Positions 21,405-30,334 of a stretch of 64,000 nucleotides of DNA are shown in pieces (position 1 is the first letter of the stretch; the number at the start of each line of letters is the position of its first letter). The stretch lies in NCBI GenBank assembly GCA_012845835.1, contig JABAKD010000006.1, positions 10,350,692-10,414,691 on the forward strand. Direction: 5' to 3'. The DNA is from Undaria pinnatifida (taxonomy: Eukaryota > Sar > Phaeophyceae > Laminariales > Alariaceae). Made by a program: the position numbers and the translations under genes. The notes beneath the pieces are model-generated. The model ran no database searches. It was not told where the DNA came from and worked only from the letters and a program-made list of their open reading frames with translations.

Positions 21405-21581
21405 TAAAAGAAGAAATGCACTTCAGCTGCGACCAGAATTTTTTTTGGATCAAAACTCAGCTTTGCAAGCTGCGTGTGATGCTTCGATCGCGCGTGTTAC
21501 GGGGTGTGTGTACCCTATTGGAGGATGCAGGTCGGTGACTGCCCTGCTAATACGTGGGTCAACAGGACAAAGACCTTCAGC
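21405..21581 (+). repeat. Qb repeat, left part, interrupted by LTR element
   Basis: GCACTTCAGCTGCGACCAGA, GATGCTTCGATCGCGCGTGT, GGTCGGTGACTGCCCTGCTA, GGGTCAACAGGAC. The expected continuation (TGTTCTGCGCTCGGAAACTG) resumes at about 28333, after the retrotransposon. Confidence 0.7.
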
Positions 21582-21603
21582 TGTTATGGCATTCCCCTGG
21601 GAG
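21582..21603 (+). mobile_element. 5' LTR remnant (22 bp)
   Basis: TGTTATGGCATTCCCCTGGG plus AG is identical to the first bases of the LTR family (17049, 28053). It is directly joined to inverted RT sequence, so the rest of the 5' LTR is deleted. Confidence 0.65.
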
Positions 21604-22124
21604 GGGGGATGGGCAACTTGCTGAGTCTGCTAATGTCGTTGACCTTCTTGTAGTTAATAGTAATCCGAACCCCGCCAGAATGTTTCGGACGGCCACCAGA
21701 GGGCTCGAGTATGGAGGACGTCGCCTAGTTCCTCGATAGTCGCAGGGGTCCACTCAGGGCTATGTAAATCGAAAGTGATTTCGCGCAGATACCTCGGCAG
21801 GCGGTGCCAGACGCGCAGGAACAAAAACCTTTGTTTGGGAGTCAAACGCTCGAGTAGGGCAGGCGAGGGCGAGGCCGTGACTGCAGCTGCTGGGAGAGAG
21901 GGTTCCAAAATGGCCGCCACCTCAGGCGCGTTCGTGGGCCGGGAGACGGCTGGTGCACTGTTCGAACTGCTGTGGAAAAAGGGTATGAGTGCGCGCATCA
22001 ATGGGGCGTGGGCGACTCTCAGAAGGTCGCCGGGCTCGAGGTCGGTCGCGCCACTGATGGGGAGGACCGGTCGCCCTGAAGCGGCAAAATATTCTTCGGC
22101 AAGAAGAAGGTCAGGCTGGGGCAA
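21604..22124 (-). pseudogene. Ty3-like Pol: linker and reverse transcriptase fingers fragment
   Basis: On the minus strand, LTPKQRFLFLRVW and SPEWTPATIEELGDVL are the spacer typical just before the RT domain. Sequence then jumps, after an apparent loss of roughly 65-70 codons, to SSPLVAVR, and after a 1-bp frameshift to KHSGGVRITINYKKVND and ISRLSKLPIP, the conserved fingers segment of Ty3/gypsy RT. The palm, with its YxDD motif, is absent because the sequence runs straight into the LTR remnant at 21603. Non-functional. Confidence 0.8.
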
Positions 22125-22905
22125 TATATCGACATGTAGTAGCCCGTACGAGTTGATAGGCCGTTATTGCCGACCAAATTAACAGCAAGCAGCTGAGGTT
22201 CGTCTGACATAGTGACGCGATCGGTGCCATCGTAACGGAGGTGGAAACCTTCGCCAGAGGCGAGGGGGTCGGGTACAAAAGCCGATGCACCCGTGGGGTC
22301 ATGGTGAGATAGCGTCCGCTCCCCGAAAACCCTCTGGTCAGAGGGACGGGGAGGGAAAGAGCGGTAGGACCGCGTATAAAAACGCATTCAGCTATCGCGT
22401 CGTCCCATGAGCACCGCGGGTTCCATAACGGAGGGCGGGACGACGCAGGCCCACACGGCGAGAGAGCTCGTCGGCTGTTCAGCCCGAAAGAAATTGGACG
22501 CTCAAGCGGATGCTCGTCGAAGTTCTTAGGGGAGCGGGTTTGCTGAATCCCCCCCAGCAACGAGGGGCAGAGCCCTGCTCGCAATTAACGGCGGCCGGGC
22601 CACCCGCAAGCGTCTGCTTCAAGACGTCACGGCGGATGAAAGTCTGGGAGGAGCCAGTGTCTAGAAGCGCGGCACAACCAAAAACTGTAGAGGTGGTGGT
22701 TCCGCTATGTGCGGTAATTTTGGTGGTAAAAGAGGCGTCGTCGAGCGTAATCGTGCCTCCGACGAGGCCCGGGCCGTGCTCGGGGAGCGAGGGCGTGTCC
22801 GAGGGGGTGGGCGCGGCGCAAGAGGCGACAGCCAGCACGTCAGGGCTGCGGGCGCGTCGGAAAGTCGGTCGAAAACTCCGAATGCGGGCCGGGGCAAGCA
22901 CATGC
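22125..22905 (-). pseudogene. Ty3-like retropepsin (aspartic protease)
   Basis: The minus-strand frame 22479-22901 contains AALLDTGSSQTFIRRDVL, the active-site D-T-G-S of retroviral-type proteases (Asp codon at 22659-22661). Downstream, in other frames, CVVPPSVMEP..LMGRDDSWMR and SDEPQLLAVNLVGNNG continue the protease C-terminus and linker toward RT. Several frame changes make it inactive. It normally cleaves the Gag-Pol polyprotein in the virus-like particle. Confidence 0.8.
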
Positions 22906-23013
22906 TGATAGCCGAAGGCGCGTCAGCGGTGCGGGGTTAATCTCATAAATCCCCTCGGACAACATCGGAGTGCGGGATTGAAGAGAAGAGGAGGGGTTTG
23001 CCAACCCGTCCAT

Positions 23014-23545
23014 ATTGTGTCGAAGGATGTCACGGACGGCAGAAAGAGCCTGCCCGAGCAAGTTCTTTCCTCGCCACAAATGGGGGTCATGGGTGTCGGG
23101 GTCGTCCGCTCGGAGGCCAATGCCCCACATCTGGTCAAAAGGGCTGGCTTCAGCTAAAAGCTAGTTACCAGTGTCTATAAGGTGGTGTTTCATATCCGAG
23201 TTTGCGAAAACTTGGCAAACGTCCCAGCGAGCGCGGCGCTTTCGCGTTCCCGCTCCCAAATGGCATCGTCATAACCCCGGATGCTCCGTCCGATGCGCTT
23301 GTGCGATTGGGGTTCCGACGTGCTCAGCCGTGCTCAACACGGGCTCGAGTGCACGGTTGTCGTGAAAGAGGCGTGCCTTTTCGGCCATCATAAATTGTTC
23401 TGCGCAAGAATACAAAACGTTGTCGACGGCAAACGCCGACGCTGTCCATTGCGAAAGAATGGAGGGGGGCTGCCAAAACAACACGACGTTTCCCGTGGAA
23501 TACTCGCGTGTAGGGTAAAATACGAGGAGGGCGAGCCCTCGGAGA
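23014..23545 (-). pseudogene. NADAR (YbiA-like / DUF1768) domain inside LTR-element polyprotein
   Basis: Reading the minus strand downward: REYSTGNVVLFWQPPSILSQ, AVDNVLYSCAEQFMMAEKAR and LFHDN lie in one frame. After a one-base shift come KRIGRSIRGYDDAIWERERE and AGTFAKFSQ. After a second shift and a TAG come LAEASPFDQMWGIGL and ADDP..HDPHLWRGKNLLGQAL. The order, the roughly 175-codon length and the FWxxxSxxSQW, CAEQxMMAEKAxLF, KFSQ and WGIGL..DDP....WRGxNLLG motifs are diagnostic of NADAR proteins. Characterised relatives hydrolyse N-glycosidic bonds (E. coli YbiA on riboflavin-pathway intermediates; NADAR removal of ADP-ribose from guanine bases). It lies between the Gag zinc knuckle and the protease, joined to both by low-complexity linkers. 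This copy is dead, but the retained motifs imply a working domain in the parent element. Confidence 0.88.
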
Positions 23546-25100
23546 GTATGGTTGAGGCGCGCAGTGCAGCCCTGTGGGGGTACTGGGTCGCCGACGCGGA
23601 CTGCGGGGCCAGTCTGACGGTCACCGGCGGTGGGGCATTATCGCGTGTAGCAAAACGTCGCCAGAAGTGGCTCTCTCTGCGCCCATCGATCGGGGGTCAA
23701 CCGGGGCACGGGACTGGGAGCCAATTATGCGTGACGACAGGAGCGAGTCATCCGCGCGACGGCGGGGAAACACCCCGATTACATTGACCGAAGGTTGTGG
23801 AGTCACCACGGGTTCGACGGGAAGTGTCGGGATCGCCCGTTCCACAGGTGCCGTGGAAGTCCGGGGGGGCGTGCCCGTGGGCACGCAAAGACGAAGGAGA
23901 GCCTGCAGACACTCCAAACGAATTATAAATGAGTCTTGGCCTGGCGGCACTTGAGTGCTCGCCGGAAGGGATTCTGCCCTGTACCCACGCCTGAGGGAGT
24001 GGACGGGGTAGCTAAGCTCGTTGAGTCCTCTGCGATAGGGAACATATCAGAATGCCCACCGTTTATGCGGGGGAACGCTGGGTCGAGCGCTAAAGAGGGG
24101 CTAGGGGTTCCGGCGCCGGCCTTCCCGCACCTCAAACCAACTGTCACCGTAAGGTCGGGACTAGGAGGGCGGGGTGTGTAGGAGTGAAGCGGGTGGCGAC
24201 GCTCTCGCGAAGAGTCAATATGGCGTGGTGGGTCTAAACCCGGGGCGCGCGTTGCGCGATGGGGAGTGTTGCTCAAGGCCAGAGCTCCCGGCGCGGCAGT
24301 GGTGCCATTAAAAGAATTGTCAGCAGGCGTTGCAACACGCGTGGGCGGGACGCGGGGTTTGAGTGCAGCCGGGTTTGATCCCGGGAGGCGCCCAGTACAT
24401 GGTTGTAAAGCCGTTGCTGTAGTCTAAATGCCAGATGCGCGGGGTTTATTCGGCGGCGGTTGGCAACGAAGGAGCGCGAGAGCTCGTCGCGGTAGCAAGA
24501 TGTGCTGTGTCACAAAGCCTAGGAAGGTTGCCGGTACCCATGATCAACGTCCGGGGCTTGGGGCCCGTGGTCGAAGCTGGTCGGCGCTGGGCGCTTTACG
24601 AGCGTGGCACACGGACATCTTGTGAAATATGCATTTTTTCCCCTGGCAATGCTGGCGATAGACACGCGAGGGGTATCGTACCACCGTCGGGGCGTCAATT
24701 ACCATTGCGGAAAGGGCCTGGTTGGTGCGCATTCAGATTGCTATTGTTCGATGGACCAAGGCGCAGGTTAGGGGCGTTAGTCGTCGAGGCGGGCGAGTGC
24801 GGGACTGATTGGTGCACAGTTATGGCTGAGCTATTGTTCCTTTTACCGTAGCCGCCGTCAGACCCCTGCTGCGAAAATCCGGAACGCGCGTCTTGCGAAT
24901 TGTGACCGGAGTTGGAGTTGCGTGACTGACCCTGGCCGTGTTGCCGGCCTGACCGGTGGTGGCGGCCCTTGCGAGAACTGGTTCCGGGTCTTCCTGTTTT
25001 GATGCCGCGGCGGAAGCGCAGCATGCGTTCTTACGAGCGGCGGTACGCGTGGCCGTTGTCCCCGAGCTGAACAAGCTCGGGGTTGATGCACCCGCTAGCA
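23546..25100 (-). pseudogene. Ty3-like Gag/Pol low-complexity linker
   Basis: Minus-strand open pieces (24820-25101, 24695-25024, 23923-24276, 23621-23950) read Ser/Pro/Arg/Gly/Asn-rich peptide with no recognisable fold, interrupted by frameshifts. By position it links the nucleocapsid zinc knuckle to the NADAR domain. The basic Ser/Gly/Arg/Asn composition just after the zinc knuckle would suit nucleic-acid binding. Confidence 0.5.
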
Positions 25101-26005
25101 TTGATAAAGGGTGCGAGCACTGTTTAGAAGAATGTGACGTATCGTGGCAATTAACGCAGTGTCCCTGGTTATCACGAATACCCGCCGCGCGTGCGGTCAG
25201 TGAGAGGAGACTGCTTCATAGAGGAAAGCCATCGGTCGAAATGTATCAGTAACAGTTCAGACTTCATCGCAGTGCCCAAGCGGCTAGTGCGAGTACGACG
25301 TGGATGAGACCCGGGGGTCGGTGGGATCCTGTGAAACATAAATTACTACCGGGTTGCGTTGCGAACCCGTCGCCCAAGCAGATATCTGCGATGTCGCACG
25401 CCCCTGCCCACGGCCCGGGGCGGCCGATGGGGGACCCGACGGGGCGGAAACACGTCTCCCCGACGCCGCAGGTAGCGAAAATATTTTTTGCGCTGTTAAT
25501 GGCTGGTGTTTTATTATTCGCAAGGGTATCCAAAGCTAACTACATGACATCAATCGAATCAAATGGCTGAGGACGAGTTGCCAGCTCTCCAGGGTACAAA
25601 CTAGGCATGAGCTGCGGAAACTGCTCGTTCACGCTGAGACGCACAATCTCCAGTACCATCCCCAACCCTGGCGCTAACGCGTGCTCGCTGCCCGAAACCC
25701 CGAAACAACCAACCGAAAAGCACGGTAGTAAGCCGCGAAAGGGGTACCGTTGGGCACGCCAAAATGATGAAGCTCGCTAAGAGCAGACGCCGCGTCCCCG
25801 TTGTCAAATTGCCGGCTCAGCACTTGGAGGAGAAGGTCAAAAGCCGCCGGACCGGAATATCCTCGTGCGATTGCTCGCGAGACCTGGCCGAAAATGTAAT
25901 CAGTGACGGTGTTTAAATCGGGGGCGGTTTTAATATTGATAGCATGCTCCAAGCTTTCCCACGTCGTACATGAGCTTCTTGGTGTTCGAAAAATCGCCAC
26001 CAGCT
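25101..26005 (-). pseudogene. Ty3-like Gag: capsid region and CCHC zinc knuckle
   Basis: The minus strand encodes a Gag-like helical stretch (DLNTVTDYIFGQVSRAIARG, FDLLLQVLSRQF, GVPNGTPFAAYYRAFRLVV), then DTLANNKTPAINSAKNIF, and a perfect zinc knuckle, C-VN-C-HDTS-H-SSKQ-C (CX2CX4HX4C), at 25117-25158. Frame changes separate the parts. Gag forms the virus-like particle and packages RNA. It lies head-to-head with the integrase fragment starting near 26032. Confidence 0.75.
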
Positions 26006-26031
26006 CCTAACGTCCAAGCGGTAACGGTGGT

Positions 26032-27062
26032 GTGGAGCGCGTTAACCACACAATGGTCAAAATTCTGGATATAGTCGTCAACGAACGCCCACCCGATTGG
26101 GATGCGCAGTTGCCGCACACGGAGTTCGCCTACAACAATTCGGTCAGTGTCGCCACTGGTCTGGTCCCCAACTAGGTGTACATGGGCAGGCTCCCGTGCC
26201 TCCCTCTCACTATTTTCGACCGCTCCGGGGTCGCCGGCCATCAGAGCCTGGCCGTCGACCACCTCGCATACTGCGACCTGGTGTCAGAACGCCAACAGCG
26301 TGCCAAAGGTATTGTTGGCGAGATGCGTAGCTTAACAGTTCCCTGCGTGGAACGGCAAAACTCCGCCCTCTCGGACGCTTTGCGCCAGGTTCCCGACTTC
26401 GTTGTGGGTAATTGGGTCTGGCTGTATGATATGGCCTCCACTGTTCGCCAAGGCGCGAAAGCCGGCACGGATGCAAAGGTGCTCAATACCAAGTTCGCGC
26501 TAAATTGGACGGGCCCCTGCAAGATATTTGCCGTCGGCCCCCGTCCCTCTAGCGACACACCGGACGATTCCCCTCGCGGGGATAGGCTCCTCTATTTCGG
26601 CCTCCCTACAGACATGCCTGGCGCGGATGCGCACCGCCGCGTCTCCGTCGAGCGCTGCAAGCCGTGCACCAACCCCCACGACCGTGGCGACATGCCTAAG
26701 TACCTTCCGGATGGGTTGACGCCGTACGTGCTCTACATTTTCACGAAAAATCCTCCCCATATCACGTGATCCAAGACGACGTGTTGGCGCCCTTCCAGCG
26801 GCTAGAGATGGAAAGGACGACCAGCATGGCCATCAATCGCTCCGTGGTAGGGGTGGGGTCATCGCGGTGATGTACCAGATGCATTGGACTGGCCTCTCCC
26901 GTCCGTCGTGGGAACGGGAGGTGGGCCTCCGGCTCTCACGCCAGCAGATCTCGCTCTTCTACTGGGCTGGCACTCCGAACCAACACCGCCAAACCAACCG
27001 CCTGTATCGTCAGATGCGCATTTCGAGCTGCACAATGGGAGCTTTCCCGTGCTAACGGCGAA
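26032..27062 (+). pseudogene. Ty3/chromovirus-like integrase C-terminus with chromodomain-like tail
   Basis: The plus strand from 26032 reads ERVNHTMVKILDIVVNERPP, DWDAQLPHTEFAYNNSVSVA and TGLVPN, the integrase core end, then an in-frame TAG at 26173. The open frame 26176-26769 continues through LALVxDHLAY-like sequence to NWTGPCKIFAVGP, a GPY/F-type module. After a stop, shifted frames give HWTGLSRPSWERE, resembling the hydrophobic W-x..W core of a chromodomain, and NQHRQTNRLYRQMRI. The DDE catalytic residues are missing. Opposite in orientation to Gag, NADAR, protease and RT. Confidence 0.8.
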
Positions 27063-27151
27063 CATTTCTTGGCACCTGACTACGGCTGCGTGCCGCGCGC
27101 TGACTGGTTACGCCACTACAGCACTACAGCACTAAAGCACTACAGCACCAC
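27063..27151. repeat. Short CACTACAGCA tandem next to integrase end
   Basis: CACTACAGCACTACAGCAC is repeated around 27112-27150, just before the 3' internal region shared with copy 1. Confidence 0.6.
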
Positions 27152-28052
27152 GGTGCTCCCCAACGGGGCCCACGTTTGGTGCAAAGCCGAGGACGGCTTG
27201 GGGTAGCTAGGGAAAATCAGCGCTCGCATATCCATCGACGGGGAGTATTTGATACGTTTTCTAGACGACCCAGGACCGATCAAGCTTCCGCTCTCTCCAG
27301 CTCACTACACGACTTCGACAGATTAAGGTGTTCAAGGTTCCTGGTGCCTTCAACTCCGTCGGGGTAGATCAGTTGCACGCGGGATTCAAAGTAACGTAGA
27401 TGAATCTCGAGGCGGGGATGTGGCTAGTTGACGTCGAGGTCACCACCGCCCTCGAGTATTTTGATCCGGTTTTCCCGGTTTCGAATTTTGCTTCTTCGGG
27501 GGACGTTCGTTTTGGTTCTGTTTTTTTTATTCAGTTTTCCTGGGGGGATATTCCTGGTTATTCTCCGCCCGGTTTCGACGTCGCCCCCATAGGGTGGGGC
27601 ACGACGTCCATTCCGAGCTCGAGTTTGGTTTCGTACGTAGCGCGTTCTGGTACGTTTTTGCAACCACTTGGGGTTTTGCTCGCGAGGGTTTCGATTATTC
27701 CGCCTTCGATCCCAGTGCTTTCGCATTTTGTTATTGTTTCTATTTTTCTGCAGAGTTCCCGTTTTCCCTTTTCTCTGGCCCCGGTTCCCTCGCTAATCTG
27801 CGGAAGTGATAGCTCTCGCGCCTGTCGATCCCGCCATTCGCTGTAGTGTGCTGTATCCTTTTTTTTGTATTCCGTTCTTCGTTTGAGATTTTCTGCTGTA
27901 GCATTTTCCCTTGGGGTTCGTAGCCTCGCAGGGCAGAGGTGTGGGAGTAGGTTGTGAAGAGCCGCACCTTCGCGTCATGTTCTAGACCGTGGAGCCGGAG
28001 CTTCCCCGAATCTTCCATATTTCCGCGTATACGGCTCAGCAGGGTGGGCTAG
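27152..28052 (+). mobile_element. Ty3-like element, 3' internal untranslated region (copy 2)
   Basis: Nearly colinear with 16146-17048. It follows the integrase end and runs to the LTR at 28053, fixing the polarity of the outer element as plus. Confidence 0.8.
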
Positions 28053-28325
28053 TGTTATGACATTCCCCTGGGAGCCCAACAAGGCGCAATATATGGGATA
28101 CGGCTGGATATAAAAGGGTTTCACATGTGTTTGAAGGCATGTGCGTATCGGAAAAAGGGGATGATGATTTTGCCTCGCGGAATCGAACGATATTCAGTTC
28201 GTCCGTGGCGAGTGTGGAACTAATACAAAGAGCTTAGTACAAGTGACTGGCCAACATGGAACCTGCCTAGTAGATAAGCCTGCAAAGGGTGGCCTGTGTC
28301 TGTAACAGCCCCTTAATCTTATTAC
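28053..28325 (+). mobile_element. 3' LTR of Ty3-like element (copy 2)
   Basis: Starts TGTTATGACATTCCCCTGGG, contains GGATATAAAAGGG (about 28103), and ends near ACAGCCCCTTAATCTTATTA. Qb repeat sequence resumes after it. Confidence 0.75.
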
Positions 28326-28990
28326 GCGGCGTTGTTCTGCGCTCGGAAACTGTATAACCCGCATTGAGGGGGACAAAACCAGACATCTGTGGAATTCGGT
28401 ATGCATGGAACCTTGATGGAACATTAAGTGTTGTTATAGTGTACGCCAGCTTTTGGGCTACTCGGGTCTACCGGGTATGTTCACAAGTTCCTGTGTACTC
28501 CCTGTAGACTATATGTGGCAGACCAGCGGAGGTCCAGCGCAGGTCTGATGCTCGGACTGTTAGTGCTGTCGAGTCATGATGGAACATGCGGTGGACGTCG
28601 ATCGCTACTGCTCCGAAGTGATCACTCTTTTGTTCTTAATGTAATGCAAAGGCACACTCACGCACCTGTATTGATCGAATGAAGACCGACGAGTGGGATC
28701 TGGTGTTCTGCATCAGGCGTCGGGCGGTGCACATATGATACTAAAGCTCTTCGAGCGTCCATTTCACACACTACCGGGGAATACCCAAACTAAAGCGTGG
28801 ATCCAAAACGCCAGATCCCTGCCCTCCCTACAGATGAAAGCTCTTGCGGTAAAACATAATGATAGCAAGTAAGTGCGTGTCACCGCCGTAGCCCGAGTGC
28901 TTTTGCCATCCCAGCAGCCTCCTCCATGGATAATTTTGGGGGGATTGACTGTAGGCCACATATTAGCGCACTTGTAAAGAGGTGTTGGGG
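28326..28990 (+). repeat. Qb repeat, right part, after LTR element
   Basis: TGTTCTGCGCTCGGAAACTG, ACCCGCATTGAGGGGGACAA, then about 500 bp (CAGCGGAGGTC, GTCGAGTCATGATGGA, CATGCGGTGGACGTCGA, CTAAAGCTCTTCGAGCGTCC, CGCCAGATCCCTGCCCTCC) strongly similar to the inverted copy at 54260-54900. Confidence 0.75.
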
Positions 28991-29104
28991 CAGGTCTGCC
29001 TATTGAGATGGTCCTCGGAGAGTACATACTTTCTTTGCCTTAAGAGAGACGTAGCTTTACTATTAGACTCCACCAGAGCCCCGGATGACTTCTGAGAGCC
29101 GAGG
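28991..29104. other. Unassigned spacer
   Basis: No repeat partner identified. It sits between the Qb copy and a minus-strand LTR-element fragment. Confidence 0.3.
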
Positions 29105-29350
29105 CGCATGCCTCGGTTTCATTTCCTGAATATCCCTAATAGATTACGCCAACATATCATACGAAAACGGCCAATTACCTATCAAGTCAGATTTATTCAG
29201 GCCGTACCTTAACACTAGCCCACCCTGATGAGCCGCATAGTATGCAGAAATATATGGGAGATTCGGGGAAACTCCGGTTCTACGAACTAGACCATATGAG
29301 TCAAAGATGCGGCTGCGCAAAACCCACTCCCACACATCTAACGGCCTGGC
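29105..29350 (-). mobile_element. Related Ty3-like element, 3' internal end plus LTR start (minus)
   Basis: The reverse of 29215-29350 matches the last ~130 bp before the LTR in copies 1 and 2 (GTGGGAGTGGG, AGCCGCATCTTTGACTCAT, CCCCGAATCTCCCATAT, GCGGCTCATCAGGGTGGGCT). At 29214 the LTR starts TGTTAAGGTACGGCC, a different LTR sequence with the same TGTTA terminus, so it is a sister family. Confidence 0.6.
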
Positions 29351-29454
29351 TAAGAAGCCAGGAAAACGCAACGAAAATCAGTTGAACGAACGCATAGACG
29401 CTACAACCAGGCAAACCACCCATCAAAAACCTGCCGCTAAGTGTTGTAAGGACC

Positions 29455-29595
29455 AGTTTGGATATAAGCAATTGGCTAACCTTTTGCAAGTGGTTAAACG
29501 GACTAACGCCCCACAAATTCCTTGAAAAATGGCGTCGTCGACAGACCATTGGTTTTTGGGTCGTGGGTTCGAATCCCGCCATCCACCATAATACA
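29455..29595 (+). repeat. S1 tRNA-derived SINE-like repeat
   Basis: A-box-like TTGCAAGTGGTTAAACGGAC; B box GGGTCGTGGGTTCGAATCCC; ends CGCCATCCACCA, which resembles a mature tRNA CCA end. The long gap between boxes suits a Leu/Ser-type tRNA ancestor or an insertion. An R4-type tail follows (AGAAAGAACGGTTAATGTGA). Confidence 0.65.
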
Positions 29596-29667
29596 CTTTT
29601 AGAAAGAACGGTTAATGTGAAGACAACACACAGCAGTGTCAGGTCCTCTGGTATGGTATAATAGGAC

Positions 29668-29972
29668 TGGTCGTATATATATCAGGTTATTATCCTCGAG
29701 CCTGGTATAGGTCAGTTTCGTGAGTTCGAATCCCCCCGAGTGCATACTCGAATAAATTCGTGGGGACTTTTTCTTGCGCACAAATTGACTTGCGGAAAGC
29801 GCGAGAGCGTGAGATAGCAACAACGCTCGACGAAATATCGACGAGCAGTGGGATTGCTGAACCCTATGCGCGAGAAAAGTTGAAGGCAAGAACCGGGGGG
29901 GAGAAGGGACGACACCAGTGACCACGGCTTGTCCGGAAGCTGGAAAGTAGATGTGTGCGAAAAAAAATATAT
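29668..29972 (+). repeat. S2 tRNA-derived SINE with A-tail
   Basis: Head with B box GTGAGTTCGAATCCCCC, body CGTGGGGACTTTTTCTTGCG, GGAAAGCGCGAGAGCGTGAG, ACCCTATGCGCGAGAAAAGT, GTGACCACGGCTTGTCCGGA, ending in an A-run near 29960. Other copies at 32402-32755, 50513-50726 and 51350-51746. Confidence 0.75.
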
Positions 29973-29994
29973 ATGCAACATGAAAATGAAAATA

Positions 29995-30290
29995 CACTCC
30001 AGCTGTGAGATCGAAGATTTCGTCGAAACTCATCTTTGCAAGCTGTGTGTGATACTCCGATCGCGCGTATTACGAGTTGTGTGTCCTCATTAAGGATATA
30101 GGTCGGCGACTCCCCTTGGAACTACAATGTAGCTATCAGGGTCAACAGGATGATGTTAGTCAGTCTGTGCGCGGAAACTATAAAACCCGTTTTGCAGGGG
30201 AACAAGCTGTGGAAGGAAATGCACCAGTTTATCAAGTGTATGCTGTAAGTCGTATAACCGGTGACGGGAGGGCGGAGTGTTTAAGGGCGT
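29995..30290 (+). repeat. Q repeat, modules A-B-C
   Basis: Complete A, B and C (from ATACACTCCAGCTGTGAGAT to CGTATAACCGGTGACGGGAG). Followed head-on by a long minus-strand Q copy. Confidence 0.85.
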
Positions 30291-30334
30291 GGGGGCTATA
30301 TATATACGTACATACCGTCCGCATGATCGCCTCC

